Part shown: in pieces, positions 8,244 to 17,904 of the stretch
How the letters are laid out: the number at the start of each line of letters is the position of its first letter
Numbering within the stretch: the stretch's first letter is position 1
NCBI RefSeq assembly: GCF_947502995.1
Contig: NZ_CANNBW010000002.1
Coordinates: forward strand, 124,001 to 188,000
Length of the DNA: 64,000 nt
Reading direction: 5' to 3'
From: an uncultured Tenacibaculum sp.
GTDB lineage: Bacteria > Bacteroidota > Bacteroidia > Flavobacteriales > Flavobacteriaceae
Notes under the pieces: model-generated
The model's database searches: none
Seen by the model: the letters and a program-made list of their open reading frames with translations, nothing else
What the model was told of the DNA's origin: nothing
Position numbers and translations under genes: made by a program

Positions 8244-11200
8244 ATGAGTCAATATAAAACCATAGCAGAATCAAACAATTTCATTGTTTTAGATAACTAC
8301 AAAAAGTTTTCAGAAGTAAATGAAACACCTTCTGGGTATCAAACAGAAGCAGATTTAGAAAAAGAATTGGTACAAGATTTAATAAACCAAGGCTATGAGT
8401 ATGTAAAACACCTAACCACACCAACAGCTATGTTGGCAAATGTGCGTGTACAATTGCAAAATCTTAACGATATGCAATTTACAGATAAAGAATGGGTACG
8501 TTTTGTAGAAGAGTATTTAGACAAACCAAGTGATAACCTAGTTGATAAAACAAGAAAGCTACACGATAACTACATTTACGATTTTGTATTTGATGACGGA
8601 CATATTCAAAACATATATTTAGTAGATAAAAACAATATTTCACGTAATAAGGTTCAAGTTATTTCACAGTTCGAGCAGAAAGGCACACATGCAAATCGTT
8701 ATGATGTTACAATTTTAGTAAACGGATTGCCTTTAGTACAAGTAGAACTAAAAAAGCGAGGTGTTGCCATTCGTGAAGCTTTTAATCAAGTACATCGTTA
8801 TACAAAAGAAAGTTTTAATACAGAAAACTCTTTGTTTAAGTACCTGCAAATTTTTGTAATTTCTAATGGTACAGACAGTCGTTATTTTGCCAATACTGTA
8901 AAGCGTAATAAAAACAGCTTCGACTTTACCATGAATTGGGCAGATGTAAAAAGCAAGTCAATCAAAGACTTAAAAGATTTTACAGTTACATTTTTTCAAA
9001 AACAAACACTCTTAAATGTATTATTAACCTATTCGGTTTTTGATAGTAATAATACATTATTAGTAATGCGTCCGTATCAAATTGCAGCAACAGAACGTAT
9101 TATATGGAAAATTGCAAGTTCATATAATGCTAAAAAATGGGCAACCACAGAAGGTGGTGGTTTTATATGGCATACTACAGGTTCTGGTAAAACATTAACC
9201 AGTTTTAAAGCAGCACGTTTAGCAGCAACAAAACTAAAATTTGTAGATAAAGTATTTTTTGTAGTAGACCGTAAAGATTTAGACTTTCAAACCATGAAAG
9301 AATACCAACGCTTTTCGCCAGATAGTGTAAACGGTTCAGATAGTACTGCAGGTTTAAAAAGAAATATAGATAAAACCGATAATAGAATTATTGTAACCAC
9401 CATTCAAAAGTTAAATAACTTAATGAAAGGTGAAAATGATTTAGCGATTTATCAAAAGCAAGTGGTCTTTATTTTTGATGAAGCACATCGCTCGCAATTT
9501 GGTGAAGCGCAAAAGAATTTAAAAAAGAAGTTTAAAAAATACTATCAGTTTGGTTTTACAGGAACACCTATTTTTCCTGAAAATGCTTTAGGTTCAGAAA
9601 CTACACAAAGCGTATTTGGTACGGAATTACATTCTTATGTAATAACAGATGCTATTAGAGATGAAAAAGTATTAAAATTTAAAGTAGATTATAACGATGT
9701 CCGTCCTAAATTTAAAGGAATTGAGTCGGAACAAGATTTAAAAAAACTATCGGCAGCAGAAAACAAAAAAGCCTTATTACATCCTGTTCGTATCAAAGAA
9801 ATTTCAGAATATATTTTAAAACATTACAGGCAAAAAACACACCGTACAAAAGGCAGTAATAGCGGTTTTAATGCCATGTTTGCCGTAAGTAGTGTAGATG
9901 CAGCAAAATGTTATTATGAAGAATTAAATAAGCTTCAAAAAGACAGCGATAAACCTTTAAGAATAGCAACTATTTTTTCGTTTGCAGCCAATGAAGCACA
10001 AGGAGCAATTGGTGAAATACAAGACGAAACCTTTGAGCCCACAGCTATGGATGTAAGTGCTAAAGAGTTTTTAACAAAAGCTATTGACGATTATAATGCG
10101 GCTTTTAAAATGAATTATAGCATTGATAGTAAAGGCTTTCAAGATTATTACCGAGACCTCGCCAAACGTGTAAAAAACAAAGAAGTAGATTTATTAATTG
10201 TGGTAGGAATGTTCTTAACAGGTTTTGATGCACCTACATTAAATACATTATTTGTAGATAAAAATTTGCGCTATCACGGGTTAATGCAAGCCTTTTCACG
10301 TACCAACCGTATTTACGATGCGACTAAAACCTTTGGTAATATTGTTACGTTTAGAGATTTAGAACAGGCAACAATTGATGCAATTACTTTGTTTGGCGAT
10401 AGTAGTACTAAAAATGTAGTATTAGAAAAAAGCTATAAAGAATATTTAGAAGGTTTTACGGATATAGCAACTGGTAACGCACGAAGAGGTTATATTGAAG
10501 TGGTAGCAGAATTAAAAGAAAAATTCCCAAATCCTGATGAAATAGAAACACAAAAGGATAAAAAAGAATTTTCTAAACTCTTTGGAGAATATTTACGCGT
10601 AGAAAATATATTGCAAAATTATGATGAGTTTAATCATCTTAAAGAATTGCAAAGTATTGATTATACAGATGAAGAAGCTATAGAATCATTTAAAGAAGAA
10701 AACTTCTTAACAGATGAAGATATTGTAAGTATGCAAGCTATTGAAGTACCAGCAGAAAGAACAATACAAGATTATCGCTCTACCTATAATGACATTCGTG
10801 ATTGGTTGCGACGAGAAAAACAAGGTAATGAAGCAGAAGAATCAAATATTGATTGGGATGATGTAGTCTTTGAAGTGGATTTATTAAAATCTCAAGAAAT
10901 AAACTTAGACTATATTTTAGAATTAATTTTTGATAGTAATAAGAAAGCCAAGAACAAGGAAGATTTAGTAGAAGAAATAAGACGTGTAATTCGTGCAAGT
11001 GTTGGCAATAGAGCAAAAGAAAGTTTAGTAGTAGATTTTATCAATGAAACAGATTTAGATGATATAAAAGAAAAAGCTACGATTATAGATGATTTCTATG
11101 CTTATGCTAAAGTAAAACAGAAAAAAGAAGCAGCAGAATTAATTGAAGAAGAAAGTTTAAACGAAGAAGCGGCAAAACGTTATATTTTGGCATCTTTAAA

Positions 11201-11354
11201 ACGCGAATATGCAAGCGAAAACGGTACGGAGTTAAATTCTATTTTGCCCAAAATGAGTCCTTTAAACCCTCAATACCTGACTAAAAAGCAAAATGTATTT
11301 CAAAAGATTGTTTCATTTGTTGAAAAGTTCAAAAGAATTAGTAATGAACTATAA
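8244..11354 (+). CDS. hsdR: Type I restriction endonuclease, motor/nuclease subunit
   Basis: A 1036-residue subunit with an N-terminal PD-(D/E)xK nuclease (D154, then E168-x-K170 in VQVELK), a superfamily 2 helicase with Walker A HTTGSGKT (310-317) and DEAH box (412-415, [10 protein letters not shown]), and further motor motifs ([30 protein letters not shown]). The long helical C-terminus (about 800-1036) would bind the methylase core. It translocates DNA and cuts unmodified DNA far from the recognition site. It is the fourth gene of the operon, 17 bp after prrC, and looks full length. Confidence 0.97.
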   Translation: MSQYKTIAESNNFIVLDNYKKFSEVNETPSGYQTEADLEKELVQDLINQGYEYVKHLTTPTAMLANVRVQLQNLNDMQFTDKEWVRFVEEYLDKPSDNLVDKTRKLHDNYIYDFVFDDGHIQNIYLVDKNNISRNKVQVISQFEQKGTHANRYDVTILVNGLPLVQVELKKRGVAIREAFNQVHRYTKESFNTENSLFKYLQIFVISNGTDSRYFANTVKRNKNSFDFTMNWADVKSKSIKDLKDFTVTFFQKQTLLNVLLTYSVFDSNNTLLVMRPYQIAATERIIWKIASSYNAKKWATTEGGGFIWHTTGSGKTLTSFKAARLAATKLKFVDKVFFVVDRKDLDFQTMKEYQRFSPDSVNGSDSTAGLKRNIDKTDNRIIVTTIQKLNNLMKGENDLAIYQKQVVFIFDEAHRSQFGEAQKNLKKKFKKYYQFGFTGTPIFPENALGSETTQSVFGTELHSYVITDAIRDEKVLKFKVDYNDVRPKFKGIESEQDLKKLSAAENKKALLHPVRIKEISEYILKHYRQKTHRTKGSNSGFNAMFAVSSVDAAKCYYEELNKLQKDSDKPLRIATIFSFAANEAQGAIGEIQDETFEPTAMDVSAKEFLTKAIDDYNAAFKMNYSIDSKGFQDYYRDLAKRVKNKEVDLLIVVGMFLTGFDAPTLNTLFVDKNLRYHGLMQAFSRTNRIYDATKTFGNIVTFRDLEQATIDAITLFGDSSTKNVVLEKSYKEYLEGFTDIATGNARRGYIEVVAELKEKFPNPDEIETQKDKKEFSKLFGEYLRVENILQNYDEFNHLKELQSIDYTDEEAIESFKEENFLTDEDIVSMQAIEVPAERTIQDYRSTYNDIRDWLRREKQGNEAEESNIDWDDVVFEVDLLKSQEINLDYILELIFDSNKKAKNKEDLVEEIRRVIRASVGNRAKESLVVDFINETDLDDIKEKATIIDDFYAYAKVKQKKEAAELIEEESLNEEAAKRYILASLKREYASENGTELNSILPKMSPLNPQYLTKKQNVFQKIVSFVEKFKRISNEL

Positions 11355-11382
11355 TTCTTTTAAAAACTAATAAGTATATTTT

Positions 11383-12288
11383 ATGCATTTATATAATTTA
11401 AAGTCAAAAGATGATATTAGCATTTTAAAAGAGAAACCATTTAAATTAGAAAGAGAAATACAATCGCTTTTTGAACATAATTTAAATGAGTTAATGGATT
11501 TGCAATTAGTAAAATCAGAGTTCTCAATTAAAAATAAACGCATAGACACTTTAGCTTACGATACGCAATCAAATGCATTCATTATTATTGAATATAAGAA
11601 AAGTAAAAATATAAGTGTAGTAGACCAAGGTTTCACTTATTTAAGTTTAATGCTCGAAAACAAAGCAGATTTTATAGTAGAATATAATGAAACTCTAAAA
11701 CAAAACTTAAAGCGTACTGATATAGATTGGAGTCAAACAAGAGTAGTATTTGTATCTACAAGTTTTACCGAAAATCAAAAAACAGCCACAAATTTTAAAG
11801 ATATAGCTATTGAGTTATGGGAAGTTAAGCGCTATGAAAATAATTTAATTAGTGTTAACCAAATTAAGAAAAGTAAATCAGCAGAAAGTATAAAGCCAAT
11901 AACATCTAGTAATACACAATTAGAAGCAGTAACAAAAGAGATAAAAGTTTATACAGAAGAATTTCATTTAGATAGTTATCCAGATAAAGTAAAAGAGCTT
12001 TACGAAACCTATAAAGAAGCTATTTTAAACTTAGCAGATGATATTGAGTTAGAACCTAAAAAACTATATATAGCATTTAAAAAAGATAAAAATATAGCAG
12101 ATATTGTAACACTCAAGAAAGGAATAAAACTATTTATAAATCTGCCAAAAGGGAAGCTAGAAGACCCTAAAAATCTAATGCGTGATGTATCAAATACAGG
12201 ACATTGGGGTAATGGAGATTATGAAATAGTTATTACTAATACAGATAATTTAGAATATATTTTATACTTAATTAAACAAGCTATATAA
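11383..12288 (+). CDS. DUF5655-type protein with PD-(D/E)xK-like nuclease domain
   Basis: A 301-residue protein. The N-terminal half (KEKPFKLEREIQSLFEHNL, then RIDTLAYD with D55, and IIIEYKKSK with E70-x-K72) has the layout of a PD-(D/E)xK nuclease-like fold. The C-terminal 100 residues (LYETYKEAILNLADDIE; DVSNTGHWGNGDYEI) match what I know as DUF5655. The family is often annotated vaguely as a predicted transport protein, which the sequence does not support: there is no membrane segment. It lies 28 bp behind hsdR on the same strand, so it probably belongs to the restriction operon or to a nearby defence function. Confidence 0.8.
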   Translation: MHLYNLKSKDDISILKEKPFKLEREIQSLFEHNLNELMDLQLVKSEFSIKNKRIDTLAYDTQSNAFIIIEYKKSKNISVVDQGFTYLSLMLENKADFIVEYNETLKQNLKRTDIDWSQTRVVFVSTSFTENQKTATNFKDIAIELWEVKRYENNLISVNQIKKSKSAESIKPITSSNTQLEAVTKEIKVYTEEFHLDSYPDKVKELYETYKEAILNLADDIELEPKKLYIAFKKDKNIADIVTLKKGIKLFINLPKGKLEDPKNLMRDVSNTGHWGNGDYEIVITNTDNLEYILYLIKQAI

Positions 12289-12401
12289 ATACAGTATATT
12301 TTAGTTATGTATTTGTAAATATTATTAAACATAAACGTCTAATTAATAAAGTCAATGATACAGTTAAGTGTTTAGTTCATAAAACAATAAATGGTATAAT
12401 A

Positions 12402-12433
12402 TTTGTTTTAAATAAAGTAATTATATACTTTTG
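12402..12433 (+). promoter_or_regulatory. Bacteroidota-type promoter
   Basis: TTTG (12402-12405) and TACTTTTG (12426-12433, matching TAnnTTTG) are separated by 20 bp, 18 bp before the 43-codon ORF. This is a close match to the consensus used by the primary sigma factor of this phylum. Confidence 0.6.
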
Positions 12434-12451
12434 TATAATATTAATGAAGTT

Positions 12452-12583
12452 ATGAATAATAAAACTTTACATATAAACAAACCTTCTGAGAGACTTCTTT
12501 CCTTTGTACGATCTCTTAAAGAAGATAAAGAAAACAACAAAAAAGAGTTGCTTTCTAATAAGGAGCTATATTTTAAAAAGTAG
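12452..12583 (+). CDS. Small ORF, possible antitoxin partner
   Basis: A 43-residue charged peptide (MNNKTLHINKPSERLL..., ending KELLSNKELYFKK). It sits just after a good promoter and 9 bp before the DUF6169-like gene, so the two form a tight two-gene unit. Size, charge and placement resemble a small antitoxin or regulator, but there is no recognisable domain. Confidence 0.5.
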   Translation: MNNKTLHINKPSERLLSFVRSLKEDKENNKKELLSNKELYFKK

Positions 12584-12592
12584 TTTTCCTTA

Positions 12593-13060
12593 ATGGCTTT
12601 CAATACTGTAATTCCATATACAAGTTCTGTTGGAAGTAAATTTCTTATAAATTTTAAAGATTTTATACAGCAAGATTTTTCCTTGCCTGTTGTTGACGTA
12701 TCATTGTTTTTAGTAGAATCTACAGAAGTAGGTTTAGGTCTAAGAGATTTAATTGCTTTAACTAGAATAATAAAAGATTTCCTAAATGAAAATCAAGTAG
12801 TGCTTTATTACTATTGTGATACTAGTGATTCAGATATTTTTATCTCACCACGAAACCAAAAAATGCAACCACAAGAGTTTAGACATAGTTTGTTTAATGC
12901 TCTTTTTGATTTAATGAAAGTTACGGATTTTGTGAAAGATGAAATTATTATTGAAGATCCTGCTAATAATACACACTACATATCATTAATAACTAAAGTA
13001 GCTGATAAATCAAGTCTTACAGAGGTTAGTGTTGCAGTTCAGCAAATGAATGATAAGTAA
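12593..13060 (+). CDS. DUF6169-like protein
   Basis: A 155-residue soluble protein. The pattern of a 'DLIALTRIIKDFLNENQVVL' helix followed by strand YYYCD, an 'RH.LFNALFDLM' helix and a final YISLITK strand resembles the Bacteroidota family DUF6169, though I am not certain. No catalytic motif is evident. It pairs with the 43-aa ORF upstream and lies in a defence-rich stretch, so a toxin-antitoxin or defence accessory role is possible. Confidence 0.45.
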   Translation: MAFNTVIPYTSSVGSKFLINFKDFIQQDFSLPVVDVSLFLVESTEVGLGLRDLIALTRIIKDFLNENQVVLYYYCDTSDSDIFISPRNQKMQPQEFRHSLFNALFDLMKVTDFVKDEIIIEDPANNTHYISLITKVADKSSLTEVSVAVQQMNDK

Positions 13061-13480
13061 AAAAGTCCACACAAAATAAAACCCAGTTTTTTCGTACCTC
13101 AAAATCCTCTGTCTTTTATTTTGTTCCGCTCGCCAACGCGCTTGTAGTTTTTGGTTGCCATCCCTCACACAGCACATTACTTGTTTTATTTAAGCGTTTA
13201 TATTTTAATAAATCGGTACAATAAAAAAGTAAAAAGCTGTTACCAACGCTCACACCAAAAACTACCCAAAGCTATGTTTACATAATACAAGTTATAGTAG
13301 CAAACGGCACTTTTCAAAGGTTTGCTATCGCAGTGTTAATGCATTTTGTAGCTATAACTGGTATTATGTAAAATATCCGCTATTCCAACGCGCAATTCCG
13401 AACATCTAACAAGGTTTCGTACTAGCATTAAAAAAAGTCTACTAGTTTGGTTTGTACTTTTATTTACGCCAATTACTATT
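13061..13480. other. Gene-free stretch with nested inverted repeats
   Basis: No convincing ORF. GTAGTTTTTGGT (13144-13155) pairs with ACCAAAAACTAC (13254-13265). TTTACATAATAC-A-AGTTATAG (13277-13297) pairs with CTATAACT-G-GTATTATGTAAA (13352-13372). Inside the latter, AGCAAAC pairs with GTTTGCT. CCAACGCGC occurs at both ends (about 13132 and 13386), and CGTACCTCAAAA (about 13093) recurs near 14857. It may be a structured RNA, a degenerate recombination site or the remains of an element. Confidence 0.45.
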
Positions 13481-13918
13481 TTAAATAGTATCGTACTTTA
13501 ATAAGAATTTAGGTATATCGTTGACTTCACTTAAAGTAATAGAGTTAACTAGAGTACTATATTCTTCCTTATTGAAAGTTCCAGCAATATTTAATTTGTT
13601 TTCCTTCACTTTATCTATTAATTCATCCTTTGTCAAAGTATAATATTCATTACAATTGAAATAAGAATCCTGTGTAAGTCCGTTATTTTCTGTTGGTGTA
13701 ATGTGTGCAAGGGTATCTAAATCATACCCTTTTTTTTGCAAGTAATTTATTTTTTTATGTAATTGTGTAGTGCTTAAAACCAAAAAATTATCACTTTCAG
13801 CTATAGCTACAACTGTAAAATAATGTGGCTCTTCTGTCTGTATTAATTCTGGTGCTTCTATTTTATAGACAACACCAACTTTTAGTGTAGAAGTAATTAC
13901 AAAGTCTGGCGGTAGCAT
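13481..13918 (-). CDS. Candidate toxin partner of the Panacea antitoxin
   Basis: A 145-residue protein starting 3 bases after the Panacea gene stop, so the two are translationally close. The first 60 residues are beta-rich (LKVGVVYKIEAPELI; HYFTVVAIAESDNFLVLSTT), a layout suggestive of a PemK/MazF-like barrel but without a firm motif match. The C-terminal part is helical (KDELIDKVKENKLNIAGTF). Panacea-domain proteins neutralise many unrelated toxins encoded beside them, which is the basis for the toxin call. Confidence 0.5.
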   Translation of the reverse strand: MLPPDFVITSTLKVGVVYKIEAPELIQTEEPHYFTVVAIAESDNFLVLSTTQLHKKINYLQKKGYDLDTLAHITPTENNGLTQDSYFNCNEYYTLTKDELIDKVKENKLNIAGTFNKEEYSTLVNSITLSEVNDIPKFLLKYDTI

Positions 13919-13921
13919 AGA

Positions 13922-14494
13922 TTAAGATTTCAATAAACTTTGTATAGATCTATGTATATTAAAATCTTGTTCAGACAATTTAGATTCCTCTTCATTATAA
14001 ATATCTGAAAAATCAATACTGTCATTATTTGGTTTCATAAAGAAATCTTGTATTACAATATCATAACTATTTGGAAAATTATCTGTTTGTAATTCGTTTT
14101 CATATCTTTTCCATTCAGGAAATAAATGTGAATAATCTCTCAATTCAAAAGTGTCCATTTCACCAAATTTATCCCAAACATAATTGAGTATTTTTAAATC
14201 TGATTTAGAGAAATAATCTTCTTGATAGTTCACTTTAGCTTTAATATTATATTCTTCTACATCATAAGAATCAGGTAAAGAATATTTAGACATATCCATA
14301 GCTTTTGATGCAATAGGTCCATTTGGTAATGCTTTATATCTGTCTTTTATTATAAGCCTACCATACTTATTTAGATGCAACCTATCACTTAACCAAATAA
14401 GTTTCATTAGTTTAAGCCTATCAATAGTTTTGTTATTCGCTTTGTTTGCGAAATATAAAATAATATTTTCTATTTTTTTTTGCTGTATATTCAT
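13922..14494 (-). CDS. Panacea-domain (DUF4065) antitoxin-like protein
   Basis: A 190-residue protein. Residues 5-125 show the Panacea/SocA-type signature: IDRLKLMKLIWLSDRLHL, KYGRLIIKDRYKALPNGP and a later helical segment ending in a 'HLFPEWKRYE' region. The C-terminal 60 residues are acidic. In characterised systems such proteins are antitoxins that bind and neutralise the adjacent toxin. It is the first gene of a two-gene minus-strand operon. The domain call is firm; its antitoxin role is inferred from the arrangement. Confidence 0.8.
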   Translation of the reverse strand: MNIQQKKIENIILYFANKANNKTIDRLKLMKLIWLSDRLHLNKYGRLIIKDRYKALPNGPIASKAMDMSKYSLPDSYDVEEYNIKAKVNYQEDYFSKSDLKILNYVWDKFGEMDTFELRDYSHLFPEWKRYENELQTDNFPNSYDIVIQDFFMKPNNDSIDFSDIYNEEESKLSEQDFNIHRSIQSLLKS

Positions 14495-15036
14495 ATAATA
14501 GAAGTACCGTTTTATGTAAGCGTCTGAATATTAGTCGTAATATTAAGCAAAAATATACAATTTTATATAAATTATTTGTTCATATTAAATATATTTTGTA
14601 GTTGATAATATTGCCTATTACATTATGTTATAACTTTATTATTCAATACGTTTCATCTTGCTTTTATTTATTTTGTTATCTCATTCAAGCTGCACAAAAC
14701 CATCGTTAAGTCCAAGTATTCCTTACCTCAAGTCTTTGTTTGTTTCATTTCGTTAACAAATATCATAGTCCACTTTTCCCCACCACCCAAGTCAGCGGTT
14801 ATAAAAAAATAGGTTTATAAAGTGTAGTAATACGCCATAGCACATTACTTTTTATCGTACCTCAAAAAAGCAATAAGCTATTGTCTAAAAGTCCTGTATA
14901 AGTAGCTTGTTTAAATGCTGTTTTATCAAACAACTATTTAAAACGCTACCCATACAAACGCTTCATCCAACGCTCAATACTGTACTAAAACCTATTTTTT
15001 TAAGTGTTAATTCCCCAGAAAAGTTATATTTATACT
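14495..15036. other. Gene-free stretch with long imperfect palindromes
   Basis: AAAAAAATAGGTTT (about 14803-14817) pairs with AACCTATTTTTTT (about 14989-15001). Within this lies a second palindrome, GTAGC-TTGTTTAAATG paired with ATTTAAAAC-GCTAC (about 14900-14950). CGTACCTCAAAA and CCAACGC motifs are shared with 13061-13480. No ORF of note. A structured transcript or degenerate site is possible. Confidence 0.4.
14548..14555 (-). promoter_or_regulatory. Possible -7 element for the Panacea operon
   Basis: On the minus strand TATTTTTG matches TAnnTTTG about 54 bp before the Panacea start codon. No clear TTTG lies 19-20 bp upstream, so the assignment is tentative. Confidence 0.35.
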
Positions 15037-15204
15037 ATGAAACAAATGATTGAAGATTTATTTGATTTATTCTTTCCTCACGATATAGATGAAAACGGTA
15101 ATAAAATCGAAAATCCTGAAGGTGATGATTCTTTTGGCACTAAACTTTTCACAATCATTTTGTTTGTTATAATAGTTATATTGGCAGGAATAACATTAAA
15201 TTAA
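15037..15204 (+). CDS. Small single-pass membrane protein
   Basis: A 55-residue protein. The ATG at 15037 is preferred over the in-frame GTG at 15004, because the extra residues lie in the non-coding palindrome. The N-terminus is acidic and polar (FFPHDIDENGNKIENPEGDD), followed by one C-terminal transmembrane helix (LFTIILFVIIVILAGITLN). No family recognised. Confidence 0.5.
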   Translation: MKQMIEDLFDLFFPHDIDENGNKIENPEGDDSFGTKLFTIILFVIIVILAGITLN

Positions 15205-15485
15205 TAAAAGATAGCAAATATATGTGGCTTCCTACAGCCCACGCTTTAAGGCTATAAAGCTCAAGCCTACGGTTTTTTTAAAAACTTTTTATTAGTACTG
15301 CAAAACAACTTTTGGCTTTAATTAATGCAATTTCCTTTTCAATAAAATTTTTCAAAAACTTTTTTAAAAAAAGCTTGACAGCCTTACCCACGCCACAAAG
15401 CGAAAGGCTTTCTTTTTTTAATTTTTTTCTTTTTCATTTTCAAAAAAAATATGTGTGAGCGTAGCGAACTTTTAATTGGATAGCT
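15205..15485. other. Gene-free stretch with a possible terminator
   Basis: AT-rich, with homopolymer runs. AAAGC-GAAAG-GCTTT at 15397-15411 followed by a T-run looks like an intrinsic terminator on the plus strand. AGGCT and AGCCT near 15248-15268 form another short stem. No ORF of note. Confidence 0.4.
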
Positions 15486-15926
15486 ATGCCTTATTTTGAA
15501 ATGAAAACACACCAAATCGGAAGAACCTACTCGAACCCTCATTTTTTTATCCTAAACAAAGGACTTAACAGCGGAAAACCGCTTTCAAATCCTTGTCCTA
15601 ACTGTTTTGTAGTAATCACAAAAACCGAAACAGATAAAAACACACTTTTTCATTTATCTATGATGTTGCAAATAGGCGGTTTTTACGCTTATTATTTAAA
15701 AGGTAGTGTTATTCCGTTTATTTCTGTAGATGATTGCGGAAACACGCTTAAAAAAGGTTTAAAATCTACTTCAAACATAAGCGACCAGATGCAAAAACAT
15801 ATAAAAGTGGTTGAGGTTATCAGTAAAAAGGAAAAAGAGCTTCAAAATGTCATTGATAAAATGGCAGTTTTAAAGGTCGCATACATTCGTAATTGTTTCA
15901 AACTAATGCAAAGTAAAGAAGCCTAG
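15486..15926 (+). CDS. DUF6943-like flavobacterial protein
   Basis: A 146-residue protein with the conserved-looking opening IGRTYSNPHFFILNKGLNSG, a PCPNCFVVI cysteine pair (C37 and C40) and YYLKGSVIPFI, which I associate with DUF6943. It ends in a coiled helix. No signal peptide or membrane segment. Such genes occur in flavobacterial accessory regions next to DUF6266-type genes, as here. Function unknown. Confidence 0.6.
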   Translation: MPYFEMKTHQIGRTYSNPHFFILNKGLNSGKPLSNPCPNCFVVITKTETDKNTLFHLSMMLQIGGFYAYYLKGSVIPFISVDDCGNTLKKGLKSTSNISDQMQKHIKVVEVISKKEKELQNVIDKMAVLKVAYIRNCFKLMQSKEA

Positions 15927-16063
15927 TGCAAAGGCATCGTAACGCCATAAAACAGTAACAAAATGGCATTATTTTGGTTATATTTATAGTGAAATAAAGG
16001 TTTTAAAGCAATATAAAGTCCGTACCAAATCCAAACGTGTAATTTTTAAATTGTTTTTATATT

Positions 16064-16705
16064 ATGGGAAAGATTTCTCAAGGAATTTTAGGCGGATTAT
16101 CTGGAAAAGTAGGTAATGTCATCGGTGGTAGTTGGAAAGGTATTGACTATATCAGAATTAAGCCATCAAGCGTGGCGAATCCTCGAACAGAGGGGCAAGT
16201 AAACCAACGTAATAAATTTACGGTTACATTGGAATATTTACAGCCAAACAAAGAGTTTTTAAAAGTTGGTTACAAGTCTTTTGCGACAAAGAAAACCGAA
16301 TTTAATGCTGCAATGTCTTATGTATTAAATAATGCAGTAGGAGGGATTGCACCTAACTTCACAATCGATTATTCTTTAGCTTTATTGAGTAGAGGTTCTT
16401 TATCTGGAGTGTTAAACGGTACTACTGACTTAACAACACCAGGACAAGTGGATTTTGGTTGGAGTGATAACTCGGCAGAGGGTAACGCAAATGCAACAGA
16501 TAAAGCAATGTTGTTAGTTTACAATCCAAGTAAAAAAGAATCTGTTTATATTTTAGATGGTGCAGACAGAACAGCAGGTTCTCAATCGGTAACAATTCCA
16601 AACACCTATGCAGGAGACACAGTAGAGCTATTTATGGCGTTTGTTTCTGCTGATGGTAGTCAAGTATCAAATAGTGTGTATTTAGGCTCTGGTACGGCTG
16701 CTTAA
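16064..16705 (+). CDS. DUF6266 family protein
   Basis: A 213-residue protein with the typical start MGKISQGILGGLSGKVGNVI, a Gly-rich opening followed by WKGIDYIRIKP and ANPRTEGQVNQRNKF. The second half is beta-rich and rich in Gly, Asp and Thr. DUF6266 proteins are widespread in flavobacteria and of unknown function; the fold suggests a structural or surface-related protein. There is no recognisable signal peptide. It has its own terminator at 16732-16766. Confidence 0.8.
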   Translation: MGKISQGILGGLSGKVGNVIGGSWKGIDYIRIKPSSVANPRTEGQVNQRNKFTVTLEYLQPNKEFLKVGYKSFATKKTEFNAAMSYVLNNAVGGIAPNFTIDYSLALLSRGSLSGVLNGTTDLTTPGQVDFGWSDNSAEGNANATDKAMLLVYNPSKKESVYILDGADRTAGSQSVTIPNTYAGDTVELFMAFVSADGSQVSNSVYLGSGTAA

Positions 16706-16731
16706 TAACTTTAAGTTTAAATACATTTTGA

Positions 16732-16766
16732 AAACCGTTTCTATTAATTTAGAAGCGGTTTTTTTA
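16732..16766 (+). terminator. Intrinsic terminator after the DUF6266 gene
   Basis: AAACCGTTTCT and AGAAGCGGTTT form an 11-bp stem with one G-T pair, followed by a T-run. It also marks the left border of the cassette array. Confidence 0.85.
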
Positions 16767-16860
16767 TGCCTTTAGATTACTTCTAATTATTGGTTAAAAT
16801 GTTATACCTATGTTGTACCCTTTTTTAATTAATCTTTTTAAACCCTTTATTTATAGGCTT

Positions 16861-16890
16861 TAATTGAGTTAATTAATATAATACATTGTT
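16861..16890 (-). repeat. Terminal half of an attC-like site (S0)
   Basis: Only the right side is recognisable (TTAATATAATACATTGTT). It pairs in position with the end of the HEPN cassette (GTAGGTAAC, against GTTACCTAC at its start). The left arm has decayed, marking the distal end of the array. Confidence 0.5.
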
Positions 16891-17887
16891 ACCTACTGGC
16901 TTTTTTTCTTAATTCAAGTTCAAATTCTTTTTTTAGACTTTCGATTTTTTCTTTGGTCGTTATTTTCAAACTATTTATATAGATAGTAGGATACATAGTT
17001 CCTCCTTCTACTTGTGATGCATCTAATTCCGCCTTATTTTTTCTGTAATCTTTCCAAAGATTTAGTTTCTTATCAAATAATTCAGGGTCAATTCCGAAGT
17101 TATTACTTTTTCTTTCTTTAATTAAGTCGATTAGCTCTAAAAATTCTTTATCAACCTTTTCAAACTCAATATTAGATTGAATATTCATTTCAGTTTGTGT
17201 TTCTGGTGCATTTGGATATATTGTTTCCCAAATAAAATTATTAGTTTGGTTTATAAATGTTTTAGCACTAGAAAAGCATCTTAATATTTCTTCTCTGTTA
17301 ACATCAAAATTTGTTGCAAACTCGTGACAAAATATATGTCTTAATTCAAATGTCCTATTTATGTCAGCAAAAATTTGATTTGAATTTTCTTTAAAATTTT
17401 TTGAGGTTTCCTTTACTTTTTCAAAAATGCTTTCTTTTTCAAAGAGTTTAATTTCACTAGTAAAGTCCTTTCCAATTAAAGTGGATAAATTGGAATTAAT
17501 ATCTTTATAATTATTACAAGGTAATATATGTGAGATGAACTCTCCAATTGAAAATGTTTTTGTCTGAATAGCATTTACAATATCAAAATCAAATTTCACA
17601 TTTTTTGCTTGATTGAATTTAACTATATTGTCACTAAAAGGTTTACCAAAATCAATAAGTTCCTTATATGTAGACCTAAAAAAGCCTTCAAAACAAGCAA
17701 CAGTAGCTATTGGAATATATTTCAGTAGTTCTTGATTATATTTTCCATTGTAATGTAAATTTTCTTTAAACGCATATTCAATATCATTCAATTTTGTCTT
17801 AAAATCATATCGAGTATTAAATTCCGACCTTGATTTAATAGAAGTTATTTCATTAATTAAATTTCTCTTCATTTTCTTTTTTACCAT
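16889..17887 (-). CDS. HEPN-like protein with a C-terminal LprI-like segment
   Basis: A 332-residue protein. Its middle part is an all-helical region with R183-x4-H188 (ELRHIFCHEF), the Rx4-6H motif of HEPN ribonuclease-like domains. The last 90 residues (LWKDYRKNKAELDASQVEGG, then 'LKITTKEKIESLKK') resemble the LprI-like (DUF1311) domain, but no signal peptide is present, so here it would be cytoplasmic. The stop codon lies in the R box of the terminal site. It is the last cassette of the array. A toxin or defence RNase is a plausible reading; the fusion is unusual. Confidence 0.6.
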   Translation of the reverse strand: MVKKKMKRNLINEITSIKSRSEFNTRYDFKTKLNDIEYAFKENLHYNGKYNQELLKYIPIATVACFEGFFRSTYKELIDFGKPFSDNIVKFNQAKNVKFDFDIVNAIQTKTFSIGEFISHILPCNNYKDINSNLSTLIGKDFTSEIKLFEKESIFEKVKETSKNFKENSNQIFADINRTFELRHIFCHEFATNFDVNREEILRCFSSAKTFINQTNNFIWETIYPNAPETQTEMNIQSNIEFEKVDKEFLELIDLIKERKSNNFGIDPELFDKKLNLWKDYRKNKAELDASQVEGGTMYPTIYINSLKITTKEKIESLKKEFELELRKKASR

Positions 17888-17904
17888 TTTTTCAGCTTGT
17901 AGGT

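Noticed and set aside
13061..15036. A retron or group II intron in the structured gene-free regions
   Set aside because: No reverse transcriptase gene is present in the window and no domain V-like hairpin was found.
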